From: Actimicrobium sp034313845
GTDB lineage: Bacteria; Pseudomonadota; Gammaproteobacteria; Burkholderiales; Burkholderiaceae_D
Strand: one strand, 5' to 3'
Assembly: GCF_034313845.1 (NCBI RefSeq)
Contig: NZ_JAVIWN010000004.1
Length of the DNA: 64,000 bases
In this document: piece after piece, positions 9,250 to 16,918 of the stretch
Position numbering within the stretch: position 1 is the first letter of the stretch
Layout of the letters: every line of letters begins with the position of its first letter
Notes under the pieces: model-generated
Told to the model about the DNA's origin: nothing
Databases searched by the model: none
What the model saw: only the letters and a program-made list of their open reading frames with translations
Program-made: the position numbers and the translations under genes

Positions 9250-9453
9250 CTAGATAGGCTGGATGTTCGAAGCTTGCTTGCCCTTAGGGCCTGCGGTAAC
9301 TTCGAAAGAAACGCGTTGATTTTCTTGCAGCGATTTGAAACCACTCGACTGGATAGCCGAGAAGTGAGCGAACAAATCTTCGCCGCCTTCGTCAGGTGTA
9401 ATGAAGCCAAAACCCTTCGAATCATTGAACCATTTTACGATGCCAGTTGCCAT
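9250..9453 (-). CDS. cspA: Cold-shock protein, CspA family
   Basis: A 67-residue single cold-shock domain: MATGIVKWFNDSKGFGFITP with both RNA-binding motifs (KGFGFI, RNP1, and DLFAHF, RNP2) and the end GPKGKQASNI. I use the ATG at 9453, preceded by a GGAAT-type site; an in-frame start 17 codons upstream would add a non-conserved tail. These proteins bind single-stranded RNA and melt structures at low temperature or in growth transitions. The leader upstream is long, as for cold-inducible csp genes, but I cannot prove a thermosensor fold. The gene stands alone with its own terminator. Confidence 0.95.
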   Translation of the reverse strand: MATGIVKWFNDSKGFGFITPDEGGEDLFAHFSAIQSSGFKSLQENQRVSFEVTAGPKGKQASNIQPI

Positions 9454-9870
9454 TACAATTCCTATTTCAGTTAATTTGGGCTGTTGCCCGTTAGATCGTT
9501 TCAACCAAGACAGGAAGAACAGACTGATACTGCGCTGCTAGCTCGAATCTCAACGATGAGTCGATTATAGCCTAATAAAAAAAGAAAACCACCACTCGTT
9601 GAATCTAAATACTTCGATGCTTCCCCCAAACCAGTAATTTTTGCCGTACCTTATTCAAATACTCAATTTACCTGTCCAAAAACCATCGATCCTTGAGTGA
9701 TTATCCAATCAGCGAGGTAGCAAACGGTCAAACCAGACATTTCTCGCTGATAATTTCATCACGCTCGCACGACGCACAATGAAGACACATCGACACCACT
9801 GAATGACGGATAAGCTGCGCGATGCCCGCAATATGCGTTAAATTCCAATTTTCAAACCACCGGCAACGCC
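9454..9870. other. Intergenic region and csp leader
   Basis: About 417 bases between the divergent csp and AI-2E transporter genes. The part next to csp is the likely 5' leader and is AT-rich, with a stretch of A around 9577-9587. No gene or clear repeat seen. Both promoters should lie here, but I cannot place them with confidence. Confidence 0.5.
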
Positions 9871-10881
9871 ATGCGCAATAAGAAAACTCCTGGTCTGGTC
9901 GATCACGCTTCGTACATCCTTGCTGCTGCTGCATTGCTGATTGTCCTGCTCCAGGGCTTGCTCGCCGCTCTTTTTTCAGGGTTGCTGGTGTACTCGTTAG
10001 TCCACATGACGACACCCTTGCTGGGCAAAAATATTAGCAGCACGCGCGCGCGACTGGTTTCAGTTGCCGGCATTGGTGTGTTGACGATCACCGCGTTGTG
10101 TCTTGTTATCTGGGGCTCAATGACATTTTTTAACAGTGAGGCGGGCAGCCTGCCGGTATTACTCCAGAAAATGGCCGACATCATCGAGAAATCCCGAGAC
10201 CAGATTCCACTCTGGCTTAGCGCGAATTTACCGAAAAGCACTGATGGATTGCGGCTCATGATCACCGACTGGCTGCGTGTACACGCGCTGGAAGCAAAGG
10301 TCATTGGCCAGGAAACCGGCCGGGTTCTTGCGCATGTCCTGATCGGCATGATCATCGGTGCGATGGTGGCACTCTACGATAGTGCCCCGCAAGTTTATTT
10401 GCCGCTGGCCGCCGCGCTGCGCGAACGCGTACGGCATCTGAGCGAGGCGTTTGAGCGTATCGTCTTTGCCCAAGTTCGTATCGCGGCCATCAACACCGTT
10501 CTCATCAGTATTTACCTGCTAATCATTCTTCCGTTTATGGATATCCATCTGCCGCTGACCAAGACACTCATCGTGCTGACATTTTTCGTCGGTCTGATTC
10601 CCGTCGTCGGCAACCTGGTCTCCAACTCCCTGCTCGTTGTCATCGGCCTGGCCCACTCGCTACACACAGCCATCGGCTCATTGGTATTCATGGTGCTGGT
10701 GCACAAGTTCGAGTATTTTCTCAACGCAAAAATTATCGGCAGCCATATCAACGCACGCTCCTGGGAGCTGCTGGTCGCCATACTGGTCATGGAATCCGTC
10801 TTCGGCATGCGCGGCATCATCGCCGCACCGGTGCTGTACGCGTATTTGAAAAGGGAGTTACACGAACACGGCTTGGTATGA
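9871..10881 (+). CDS. AI-2E family transporter (PerM/TqsA-like)
   Basis: A 336-residue inner-membrane protein of the AI-2E transporter superfamily. It has paired N-terminal helices (about 12-45), a helix near 65-88, a long soluble segment (about 90-150), then four or five C-terminal helices with the family stretch FFVGLIPVVGNLVSN (about 231-245) and the end GIIAAPVLYAYLKREL. Members export quorum-sensing autoinducer 2 (TqsA) or act as Na+/H+ antiporters; this sequence alone does not decide. It is a single-gene unit facing two small minus-strand genes, and the hairpin just past its stop serves the opposite strand. Confidence 0.85.
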   Translation: MRNKKTPGLVDHASYILAAAALLIVLLQGLLAALFSGLLVYSLVHMTTPLLGKNISSTRARLVSVAGIGVLTITALCLVIWGSMTFFNSEAGSLPVLLQKMADIIEKSRDQIPLWLSANLPKSTDGLRLMITDWLRVHALEAKVIGQETGRVLAHVLIGMIIGAMVALYDSAPQVYLPLAAALRERVRHLSEAFERIVFAQVRIAAINTVLISIYLLIILPFMDIHLPLTKTLIVLTFFVGLIPVVGNLVSNSLLVVIGLAHSLHTAIGSLVFMVLVHKFEYFLNAKIIGSHINARSWELLVAILVMESVFGMRGIIAAPVLYAYLKRELHEHGLV

Positions 10882-10884
10882 AAA

Positions 10885-10906
10885 AATCCGGCGCAAAGGC
10901 CGGATT
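10885..10906 (-). terminator. Terminator of the small membrane-protein gene
   Basis: Perfect arms AATCCGGC and GCCGGATT around a six-base loop. On the minus strand the stem runs into six T residues (10881-10886 read in reverse), so it ends the transcript of the gene at 10924-11115; the tail just touches the stop codon of the AI-2E transporter gene. Confidence 0.85.
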
Positions 10907-10923
10907 GAGAAAGACTATGAGTA

Positions 10924-11115
10924 TTAAAATTTTAACTGCGGTAAGTACCCGCCCGGCAAAATCCCGAACGCTGACAGCACGATCAGGATCAGCATGATGA
11001 TGAACAGCACGCGAACGATCTGCGCCACCGGAGAAGGCAATGGCAGCATACCGACGAGCCACCAGATCAGTCCGAAAACCACCAGAGTAATAATAAGATT
11101 GACGATCATGGGCAT
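10924..11115 (-). CDS. Small two-helix membrane protein, Thivi_2564-like
   Basis: A 63-residue protein with two hydrophobic helices (about 4-25 and 32-52) separated by a short proline-rich turn (PLPSPVAQ), and a Gly/Pro tail. The arrangement fits the small Thivi_2564 family of membrane proteins found widely in proteobacteria, whose function is unknown. The ATG at 11115 has AGGAA upstream. It has its own terminator and lies just downstream, on the same strand, of the collagen-like lipoprotein gene, from which a strong terminator separates it. Confidence 0.7.
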   Translation of the reverse strand: MPMIVNLIITLVVFGLIWWLVGMLPLPSPVAQIVRVLFIIMLILIVLSAFGILPGGYLPQLKF

Positions 11116-11142
11116 TCCTTTGAATTGAATCGGCTATCAAAA

Positions 11143-11171
11143 AAGGAAACCCCCGAACCGGAGGTTTCCTT
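11143..11171 (-). terminator. Terminator of the collagen-like lipoprotein gene
   Basis: Arms AAGGAAACC and GGTTTCCTT with further inner pairing; on the minus strand the stem runs into T residues (11139-11144). It lies about 75 bases after the lipoprotein stop codon. Confidence 0.85.
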
Positions 11172-11245
11172 GTCGTGTCGCTCTATCGCCGTGCGATGCC
11201 GCAGAGCGTAGGCAACGTGATTAATACAGTAAATAATGCAGTAAT

Positions 11246-11548
11246 TTACTTAGCGGCAGGAACGACGATGACGTTGTCACCAGTCTTGCCGGTGTCACCA
11301 GTCTTGCCGGTATCGCCAGCAGCACCCGTCGCGCCTGTTGCTCCGGAGTCTCCGGTTGCACCCTTGGCACCGTCTACGCCAGCAGCACTGTTACCGGCCG
11401 ATCCCATGGCACCCGTTGCACCGGTTGCGCCAGTTGCTCCGGCCGGACCGGGGACTGCGACCGGCACGGCAACTGTCGTGGAAGGGCGCTCGCAAGCAGT
11501 CAGTGCCATCGAACCAAGCAAGGCAAGCAAAAGAATTGAGTATTTCAT
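11246..11548 (-). CDS. Collagen-like repeat lipoprotein
   Basis: A 100-residue protein. Residues 1-19 are a lipoprotein signal (MKYSILLLALLGSMALTAC, lipobox LTAC). After a short linker come about 7 Gly-X-Y triplets, a two-residue break (AA), about 11 more triplets (GAT, GDT, GKT types) and the tail NVIVVPAAK. Such repeats fold as a collagen-like triple helix; bacterial versions are rare outside some surface proteins. An 18-bp unit is perfectly duplicated at 11276-11293 and 11294-11311 (two GKTGDT-type blocks), so repeat number may vary between strains. I start at the second ATG because the signal peptide begins there. The function is unknown; an outer-membrane or periplasmic spacer is possible. 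Confidence 0.8.
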   Translation of the reverse strand: MKYSILLLALLGSMALTACERPSTTVAVPVAVPGPAGATGATGATGAMGSAGNSAAGVDGAKGATGDSGATGATGAAGDTGKTGDTGKTGDNVIVVPAAK

Positions 11549-11876
11549 GGTGAACCTCTCTGAGTAAACTGGTTCCTGCAACAGCAAGAAAAATTAAATA
11601 ACTAGCATCGCCATTGACTCCCTGAAAAAGTTTTCAGGCTATCCCAAGCCATTCAGCCGGGCGTGAACAGACAATGCGCCGGAAGTTCCTGCCGTTCTAT
11701 TCGGAAGCGAACATAACCCTGAAACTCAAATAGGGAAACCGTGATTTTGTGGTGAAGAAGCGCTACCAAAAAGGTGTCAACTTTGCCTGCGCACAGAGCT
11801 ATGTGCGGCTGAGTACAAACATCTACCCTTCGGTTGTGACACCATGCGAGCTGAAAATAACCCGGAGGCAAAGATC
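11549..11876. other. Intergenic region between lipoprotein and SDR genes
   Basis: About 330 bases between divergent genes. It should contain both promoters. I see no coding frame with support and no strong repeat. GGAGG at about 11863-11867 is the ribosome site of the SDR gene. Confidence 0.5.
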
Positions 11877-12620
11877 ATGAATAACAATATCGAAGGCAAA
11901 GTCGTTGTCATCACGGGTGCCAGCAGCGGCCTCGGCGAGAGCACTGCCCGCCATCTGTCCCAACTCGGCGCCATCGTGGTGCTGGGTGCGCGACGCATCG
12001 AACGCATCACCGCGCTGGCTGGCGAACTGGCCGGCAGTACCGAAAAGGCACTCGCCGTCCGGACCGACGTCACCGACAGCAAGCAAGTCCAGAATCTGGT
12101 CGACGCGGCAGTCAAGGCGTACGGCCGTATCGACGTCATGATCAACAATGCCGGCCTGATGCCGCACTCGCCACTGGAACGGCTGAAAATCGCCGACTGG
12201 GACCAGATGATTGACGTCAACCTCAAAGGGGTGCTGTACGGTATTGCCGCTGCCCTGCCGTACATGCAAGCGCAAAAATCCGGCCACATCATCAACGTGT
12301 CCTCCGTGGCCGGTCACAAAGTCCGTCCCGGCGGTGCGGTCTATGCGGCGACCAAGCACGCAGTCCGCGCGCTGTCAGAAGGTCTGCGTCTCGAAGTCAA
12401 GCCCTACAACATCCGCACCACCGTGATCTCGCCCGGCGCGGTGGCAACCGAACTGCCCAACAGCATTACCGAGCCGGACGTCGCCGCCAACGTCAAGAAA
12501 ATCTATGAAGTCGCGATCTCGCCAGACGCCTTTGCCCGCGCAGTCATTTATGCGATGAGTCAGCCGGATGATGTCGACATCAATGAAATCCTGTTCCGTC
12601 CAACCTTGCAGGAAGTCTAA
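11877..12620 (+). CDS. SDR family NAD(P)-dependent oxidoreductase
   Basis: A 247-residue classical short-chain dehydrogenase. The nucleotide-binding TGASSGLG motif lies near residues 13-20, NNAG near 87-90, the catalytic Ser in INVSSVAG near 140, and YAATK (Tyr-X3-Lys) near 155-159, followed by SPGAV. Length is typical. I start at ATG 11877, about ten bases behind GGAGG; an ATG 33 bases upstream lacks such a site. It resembles YdfG/clavaldehyde-dehydrogenase-like SDRs, but the substrate is unknown. Its last four bases overlap the end of the convergent XdhC gene. Confidence 0.9.
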   Translation: MNNNIEGKVVVITGASSGLGESTARHLSQLGAIVVLGARRIERITALAGELAGSTEKALAVRTDVTDSKQVQNLVDAAVKAYGRIDVMINNAGLMPHSPLERLKIADWDQMIDVNLKGVLYGIAAALPYMQAQKSGHIINVSSVAGHKVRPGGAVYAATKHAVRALSEGLRLEVKPYNIRTTVISPGAVATELPNSITEPDVAANVKKIYEVAISPDAFARAVIYAMSQPDDVDINEILFRPTLQEV

Positions 12621-13636
12621 GAGACGGCAACAGCATCGATTGCCAGCGTGCGTTGCTGACGCTGGTCAACGGAAATTTCGCGTTTCTGCAAAACCGGCAC
12701 CTGATGTTTGGCTGCGGTGATTTCAGCCAGTATCGAGATCGCCATTTCTGCCGGCGTATTCGCACCCAGGTACAACCCGACCGGGCCATGCAGACGTGCG
12801 ATCTGCTTTTCAGTCAGATCAAATTCAAGCAGACGCTCCTTGCGCCGTGCCGTATTAGCACGACTGCCCAGCGCGCCGACATAAAACGCCGCCGACTTCA
12901 ATCCCTCCATCAACGCCAGGTCATCAAGCTTCGGATCGTGCGTCAGCGCGACGATCGCGGTATGACTATCGACCTCCAGTTCGATGATCACGTCGTCCGG
13001 CATCCCACGCGAAAACGTCACGTCCGTCAGCGCCATCGCCGACCCGAATTCCTCGCGTGGATCAATGACGATCACTTCGTAATCCGCCCCCAGCGCAATT
13101 TGCGCGACATAGTGCGACAGCTCGCCGGCACCAATGAGCACCATGCGCCAGCGCGGCCCATGGATCGCCCGCAGGCACTGTTCGTCAAACTGCAAAATGT
13201 CATTGCGGCCTGCCTCGATCAGCGTGGCGAGTCCGCTGCGCAGATCAAGCACGCGGGCCGTGATCTGCTTGGCACTGATACGCGCCAGCAGCGCCTTGAG
13301 CACCGCCAGTTCGGGACGCGGCTCCAGGACCAGTCGCAATGTCCCGCCGCAGGGCAAACCAAACCGGGCTGCTTCATCGCGCGATACGCCATAGCGGACG
13401 ATCTGCGGCAAGGTCGCCGCCGGCAATTCGGTCCGTGCCCGCTCGATCAAATCATCTTCGATACACCCGCCAGACACCGAACCAACCAGCTGGCCGTCAT
13501 CCCGAATGACCAGCCAGGCACCGACCGGACGCGGTGCCGAACCCCAGGTCTGGACCACGGTGGCCAGCATCACCTGCCGGCCCGATTCGAGCCAGGTGAT
13601 GCAGGTTTTCAAGACGGCGAGATCAGTACTATCCAT
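12617..13636 (-). CDS. coxI: XdhC/CoxI family molybdoenzyme maturation protein
   Basis: A 339-residue protein of the XdhC/CoxI family: an N-terminal XdhC_CoxI domain (about 12-90, with GSAPRPVGAWLVI and SGGCIEDDL) and a C-terminal Rossmann domain (about 165-310, with LIGAGELSHYVAQIA). The family binds molybdenum cofactor, helps its sulfuration and delivers it to Mo hydroxylases. It is the last gene of the cox cluster and the second XdhC-type gene in it; carboxidotrophs likewise carry two (CoxF and CoxI). I choose ATG 13636, with GGAG 7 bases upstream, over a TTG two codons earlier. The start lies inside the end of the preceding gene, so translation is probably coupled. Confidence 0.88.
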   Translation of the reverse strand: MDSTDLAVLKTCITWLESGRQVMLATVVQTWGSAPRPVGAWLVIRDDGQLVGSVSGGCIEDDLIERARTELPAATLPQIVRYGVSRDEAARFGLPCGGTLRLVLEPRPELAVLKALLARISAKQITARVLDLRSGLATLIEAGRNDILQFDEQCLRAIHGPRWRMVLIGAGELSHYVAQIALGADYEVIVIDPREEFGSAMALTDVTFSRGMPDDVIIELEVDSHTAIVALTHDPKLDDLALMEGLKSAAFYVGALGSRANTARRKERLLEFDLTEKQIARLHGPVGLYLGANTPAEMAISILAEITAAKHQVPVLQKREISVDQRQQRTLAIDAVAVS

Positions 13637-14084
13637 GGACAAGCTCCAGTTTGCTACGTAAAAGTCGACTGGAAAAAATCAGTCGGCGCATCGCCCTGCC
13701 CGCCAGCATCCCGCACGCCATGCCCGCACACATCATGATCAGCATGCCGACCGGCCCCGCTGGCCAGCCCGGCAGCAACCCGGCGACCAGGGCACCGCCT
13801 GTCATCCCGATCATCATCCAGACCGAACACGCCAATTGCCGCAGCAAGGGCATGGCACGACAATGCCGCGCCGACCAGCCCAGCGGCAATACCACCATGC
13901 CGACATGCATCGCCGGCAGCCACATCCAGTGCAGTCGCAGCGTCGCCAGCAAATCGGGACCGGCGTCGGTGCGGCACAGCGACGACAGGATATCGAGTCC
14001 CGGACCCCGCAAGTCAAGCAGCAAGCCAAGCGCCATGCCAGCCAGACCTAACAACAGCAAGCAAATTGTCTCAGGAAAAATCAT
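13629..14084 (-). CDS. Met/Cys-rich membrane protein in the cox operon
   Basis: A 151-residue protein with about four hydrophobic segments (roughly 3-23, 45-66, 78-100, 104-128) and a basic C-terminus. I do not recognise the family. It contains 15 Met, 6 Cys and 4 His, several clustered in the membrane parts (LHWMWLPAMHVGM, MLIMMCAGMACGM). That composition is seen in copper-handling membrane proteins, but here it is only suggestive. The start ATG 14084 overlaps the oxygenase-like gene by 14 bases and its end overlaps coxI, so it is cotranscribed with the cox genes. A role in copper supply to the Mo-Cu enzyme is a guess. The start is uncertain because the ribosome site is weak. Confidence 0.65.
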   Translation of the reverse strand: MIFPETICLLLLGLAGMALGLLLDLRGPGLDILSSLCRTDAGPDLLATLRLHWMWLPAMHVGMVVLPLGWSARHCRAMPLLRQLACSVWMMIGMTGGALVAGLLPGWPAGPVGMLIMMCAGMACGMLAGRAMRRLIFSSRLLRSKLELVHG

Positions 14085-14784
14085 ACGATTTGAACGCCGC
14101 ACTACCGTCCGTTGCAACGGTAGCATTAAATGAAATCGCCACCCGGTCACGCGTGCCGGCATACGGAAATGCCTGATGCTTGAGCGACGACGGGAACAGC
14201 ACCAGCAAGCCCGGTTCCGGCGCGATATCCCGGTGCGCATCCATCAGATAGGCATTGCCGGCATCGATAAAAGCACCCGCCAGCTGATCCCACCACGGCC
14301 CGTAAAATCGCAGCATGCCATTGCGCGCACCGTAGACCGGATGCGACTGCCGTTGCGCCGCCGGATCAATGTCGACGTAATACACGCCCGACCACGAGCA
14401 GTTGCCATGCGTATGCACGTCGTGAAAAGCCCCATCATTCTGCACTTGAAACCAGCTGCCAGCGATCGCGATGGAAGCACCGTTGACACCCTGTTCCTGC
14501 CACGCTTGCCGGTTCAGCGACGACACCACCGCGCCGAGGCGGTCACCAATAAAGGCAAACACCGTGTGCAATTCGGCGAGATCGCAGCGACTCAGCAGAT
14601 CATCGGCGCTGGCATAAAAAGACCCTGTGGTGGCCGCACCCGGTCGCGGGTCGAACTGCCGCATCATCGCAAATGCACGCAGCAATTCAGCATTGACCGG
14701 CGCGGCATCGGGCAGCAGCACGCTCGCAAGCGGAATGCCCCACAGCGTTTCAATCGCCACCGCAGCCCGCGCATCGACAGTCAT
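14071..14784 (-). CDS. Putative 2-oxoglutarate/Fe(II) oxygenase (TIGR02466-like)
   Basis: A 237-residue protein with the signature of the 2OG-Fe(II)_Oxy_5 / TIGR02466 family: FHDVHTHGNCSWSGVYYV near residues 117-134, whose histidines should bind iron, and LFPSSLKHQAFPYAGTRDRVAISFN near 195-220, supplying the second metal His and the 2-oxoglutarate-binding Arg. The fold is a cupin-like jelly roll, cytoplasmic. The substrate is unknown. It sits between coxF (ATGA overlap with the coxF stop) and the membrane-protein gene, so it is part of the cox transcript. It is not among the cox genes described for Oligotropha, and could modify a cox protein or be an accidental passenger. Confidence 0.75.
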   Translation of the reverse strand: MTVDARAAVAIETLWGIPLASVLLPDAAPVNAELLRAFAMMRQFDPRPGAATTGSFYASADDLLSRCDLAELHTVFAFIGDRLGAVVSSLNRQAWQEQGVNGASIAIAGSWFQVQNDGAFHDVHTHGNCSWSGVYYVDIDPAAQRQSHPVYGARNGMLRFYGPWWDQLAGAFIDAGNAYLMDAHRDIAPEPGLLVLFPSSLKHQAFPYAGTRDRVAISFNATVATDGSAAFKSYDFS

Positions 14785-15737
14785 GCCGGTACCCCGCGCG
14801 CGATCGCCAGATACTTGTCCGGTGCCTCCTCAAAGCGCACCTTGCAACCATCGCAGCAAAAATAATGCGACATGCCGCCAAACGCAATCACGTGCTTTGC
14901 CGTGGCCGGATCGACCGCCATGCCGCAGACCGGATTGATGTAGGCCGGAGTAACCAATACCGGCGTCACGGTCTCGGTCGTACGGCGCAACGCCACCACC
15001 GCAGCAATCGCACCAAGCGCCACTTCGGCCGGTGTGCGCGCATGCAGATACGGTCCGGCCGGTGCCTGCAAGACTGCCAGCCGGGCAGCAGGAATGCCTT
15101 GCATTTGCATGCTCTCGCGCAGTTGCACGGCCTTGCGCGGACTGGCAATGAGCAGCACCGCAGGACAACTGCTGCGCAGCGCGGCATCGAGCGCCGCCTC
15201 GTCGCCCTCGCCTTGTGTGACGATCAGCACGAACGCCGGTTGCAGTAATTCCAGCGTCGCCAGATCGGACTGGCTGTCGGCCAGCGCACTGACACGCAAG
15301 CCCATCCGCTGTCCGAGCACGCGCGCTTCGGCCGCAGCGGGTGTCGCACCCAGCACCACCAGCAACGGTGCCGGCACCACCGGCTGAATGAACAATTCAA
15401 GCGTGCCATTGCTGGCACACGGCATCGCGTGCTGTTCGACATCGGCTTCGGACAGCGCACCGTCATTGCTGATACGCACGCGCCGTGGCAAGCCACGCAC
15501 AATCGCCTGCTGCGCGGCCTGCACCACCACCGCTTTGGCGCAGCCGCCACCAACCCAGCCATGCAGCGTGCCATCGGCTTCGATAATGGCTTGCGCACCG
15601 ACGGCGGTCGAACTCGGCGCGCTGACCCGGATCACGGTGGCAAGGGCAAACGGACGCTGTTCGGCAATGAGTTGCGGTGCCAGTGTGAGCATGGCGAATT
15701 CATCGGCGAAGGTAGACATGGTAGACATGGTGGACAT
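14781..15737 (-). CDS. coxF: CoxF: XdhC-family maturation protein with C-terminal YHS domain
   Basis: A 318-residue fusion. Residues about 10-260 are an XdhC family protein (VGAQAIIEADGTLHGWVGGGCAK, the XdhC_CoxI motif, then a Rossmann-like part). Residues about 265-312 are a YHS domain, NPVCGMAVDPAT ... YFCCDGCKVRFE, with cysteines near 271, 294, 295 and 298. YHS domains bind metals and occur on copper ATPases and related proteins. In a Mo-Cu CO dehydrogenase operon this suggests a protein that handles cofactor sulfuration together with copper. The first codons contain three copies of a nine-base unit (MSTMSTMST), so the exact start among three ATGs is uncertain. Confidence 0.85.
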   Translation of the reverse strand: MSTMSTMSTFADEFAMLTLAPQLIAEQRPFALATVIRVSAPSSTAVGAQAIIEADGTLHGWVGGGCAKAVVVQAAQQAIVRGLPRRVRISNDGALSEADVEQHAMPCASNGTLELFIQPVVPAPLLVVLGATPAAAEARVLGQRMGLRVSALADSQSDLATLELLQPAFVLIVTQGEGDEAALDAALRSSCPAVLLIASPRKAVQLRESMQMQGIPAARLAVLQAPAGPYLHARTPAEVALGAIAAVVALRRTTETVTPVLVTPAYINPVCGMAVDPATAKHVIAFGGMSHYFCCDGCKVRFEEAPDKYLAIARGVPA

Positions 15738-15739
15738 GA

Positions 15740-16918
15740 TCAGTGGAGTGCCTGCATAAGTTGAGGCAGTACCCGCGCAATACTGGCGAGGTCGCTACCG
15801 GGAGCGAATAGATCAAGATGGGGCAGCGCGGCTTGCATGCCCGCACTCGATGGCGTGTAACCGGGTCGACTGGCCAGCGGATTAAGCCAGACCACACGGC
15901 GAGCGCGCCGCCGCAACGCGACCAGCGCACTGACCAGCTGCTCCGGCGCACCGGTGTCGTAGCCGTCGCTGACGATGATGACAGCAGTACGTGCATGCAA
16001 AAGCGGGCCTGCATGACGCTGGTTGAATTCGTTCAGACAGTCACCGATGCGGGTCCCGCCCGCCCAACCCGCCGACAGCAATTGCAGCCGCTCCTGCGCG
16101 CGCCACGCATCCGGATCGCGCAGCGCTTCGGCCACGCCGACCAGCCGCGTGTGATACAGAAAACAATGCACATCCGTCAGCAGCAGCGACAGCGCACGCG
16201 CCAGCCGCAAATAAAAAAAACTGTACAGACTCATCGAGCGACTCACGTCGAGCAGCAGCACCAATCGCGGTCGCTGCGTGCGCGGCTTGCGCCAGGCCAG
16301 ATCAAGCGGCATGCCGCCATGCGCGATGCTGCGCCGGATCGTGCGGGCCAGATCGATGCGACGACCGGCGCTGGCGCACTGCTCGCGGCGCAACGCAAGC
16401 AGGCGCAGTCGCCGTGCGAATTGCCGCATCAGCGCATCCAGCGCCTGCAATTCTTCAGGCTGATGCAAATGCCGGAAATCCGCCTGGTCGAGTGCCTCGT
16501 CAAGACTGGCACCGTGCTGCGCGGTCGCGCCGTCGGTATCGTCGCCATCGGTGCCGCCCGCCGATGCCAGCGGTGTGCCATCGCTGCTGTCGCGCAAGCC
16601 GCCTGCCTCACCGGCCAGATCAACCTGACCGGCACCGCCGGCATGGGTCTCGACTGTTTTTTGCCGGTTCGGCGGCAGGAAATACGCATCGAACAAGCCA
16701 TCGAAACGTCGCCAGTCTTCAGCCCGCGAACACAGCAGCGCGCGCAAATTCCAGCGCAACAGCGACGCATCAAACTGGCCGGATTGTTCTGCTACCCGCA
16801 AGGCATCGACCCCATAGTCACTGGCAACCTGCATGCCGTTTTCGCGCAGGAATCCGACAAAGCCGACGTAGCGTGCGGCCAGCCTGCGCGACAACTCAGG
16901 TGCCATCGCCGTCAGCAC
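15740..16918 (-). CDS. coxE: CoxE: VWA-domain CO dehydrogenase maturation protein
   Basis: A 392-residue protein with a C-terminal von Willebrand A domain (about 205-390). The metal-ion-dependent adhesion site is visible as LLLDVSRSMS (DxSxS), with VSDGYDTG further on. CoxE works with the AAA+ protein CoxD in inserting sulfur and copper into the CO dehydrogenase active site. The middle segment (about 100-140) is a low-complexity Gly/Ala/Asp linker. The frame can start at GTG 16918, overlapping coxD by seven bases, or at ATG 16906; I report the longer version. Confidence 0.9.
   Translation of the reverse strand: MLTAMAPELSRRLAARYVGFVGFLRENGMQVASDYGVDALRVAEQSGQFDASLLRWNLRALLCSRAEDWRRFDGLFDAYFLPPNRQKTVETHAGGAGQVDLAGEAGGLRDSSDGTPLASAGGTDGDDTDGATAQHGASLDEALDQADFRHLHQPEELQALDALMRQFARRLRLLALRREQCASAGRRIDLARTIRRSIAHGGMPLDLAWRKPRTQRPRLVLLLDVSRSMSLYSFFYLRLARALSLLLTDVHCFLYHTRLVGVAEALRDPDAWRAQERLQLLSAGWAGGTRIGDCLNEFNQRHAGPLLHARTAVIIVSDGYDTGAPEQLVSALVALRRRARRVVWLNPLASRPGYTPSSAGMQAALPHLDLFAPGSDLASIARVLPQLMQALH

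Noticed and set aside
11276..11311. Direct repeat considered as a CRISPR array
   Set aside because: Units are adjacent without spacers, and they encode Gly-X-Y triplets of the lipoprotein.
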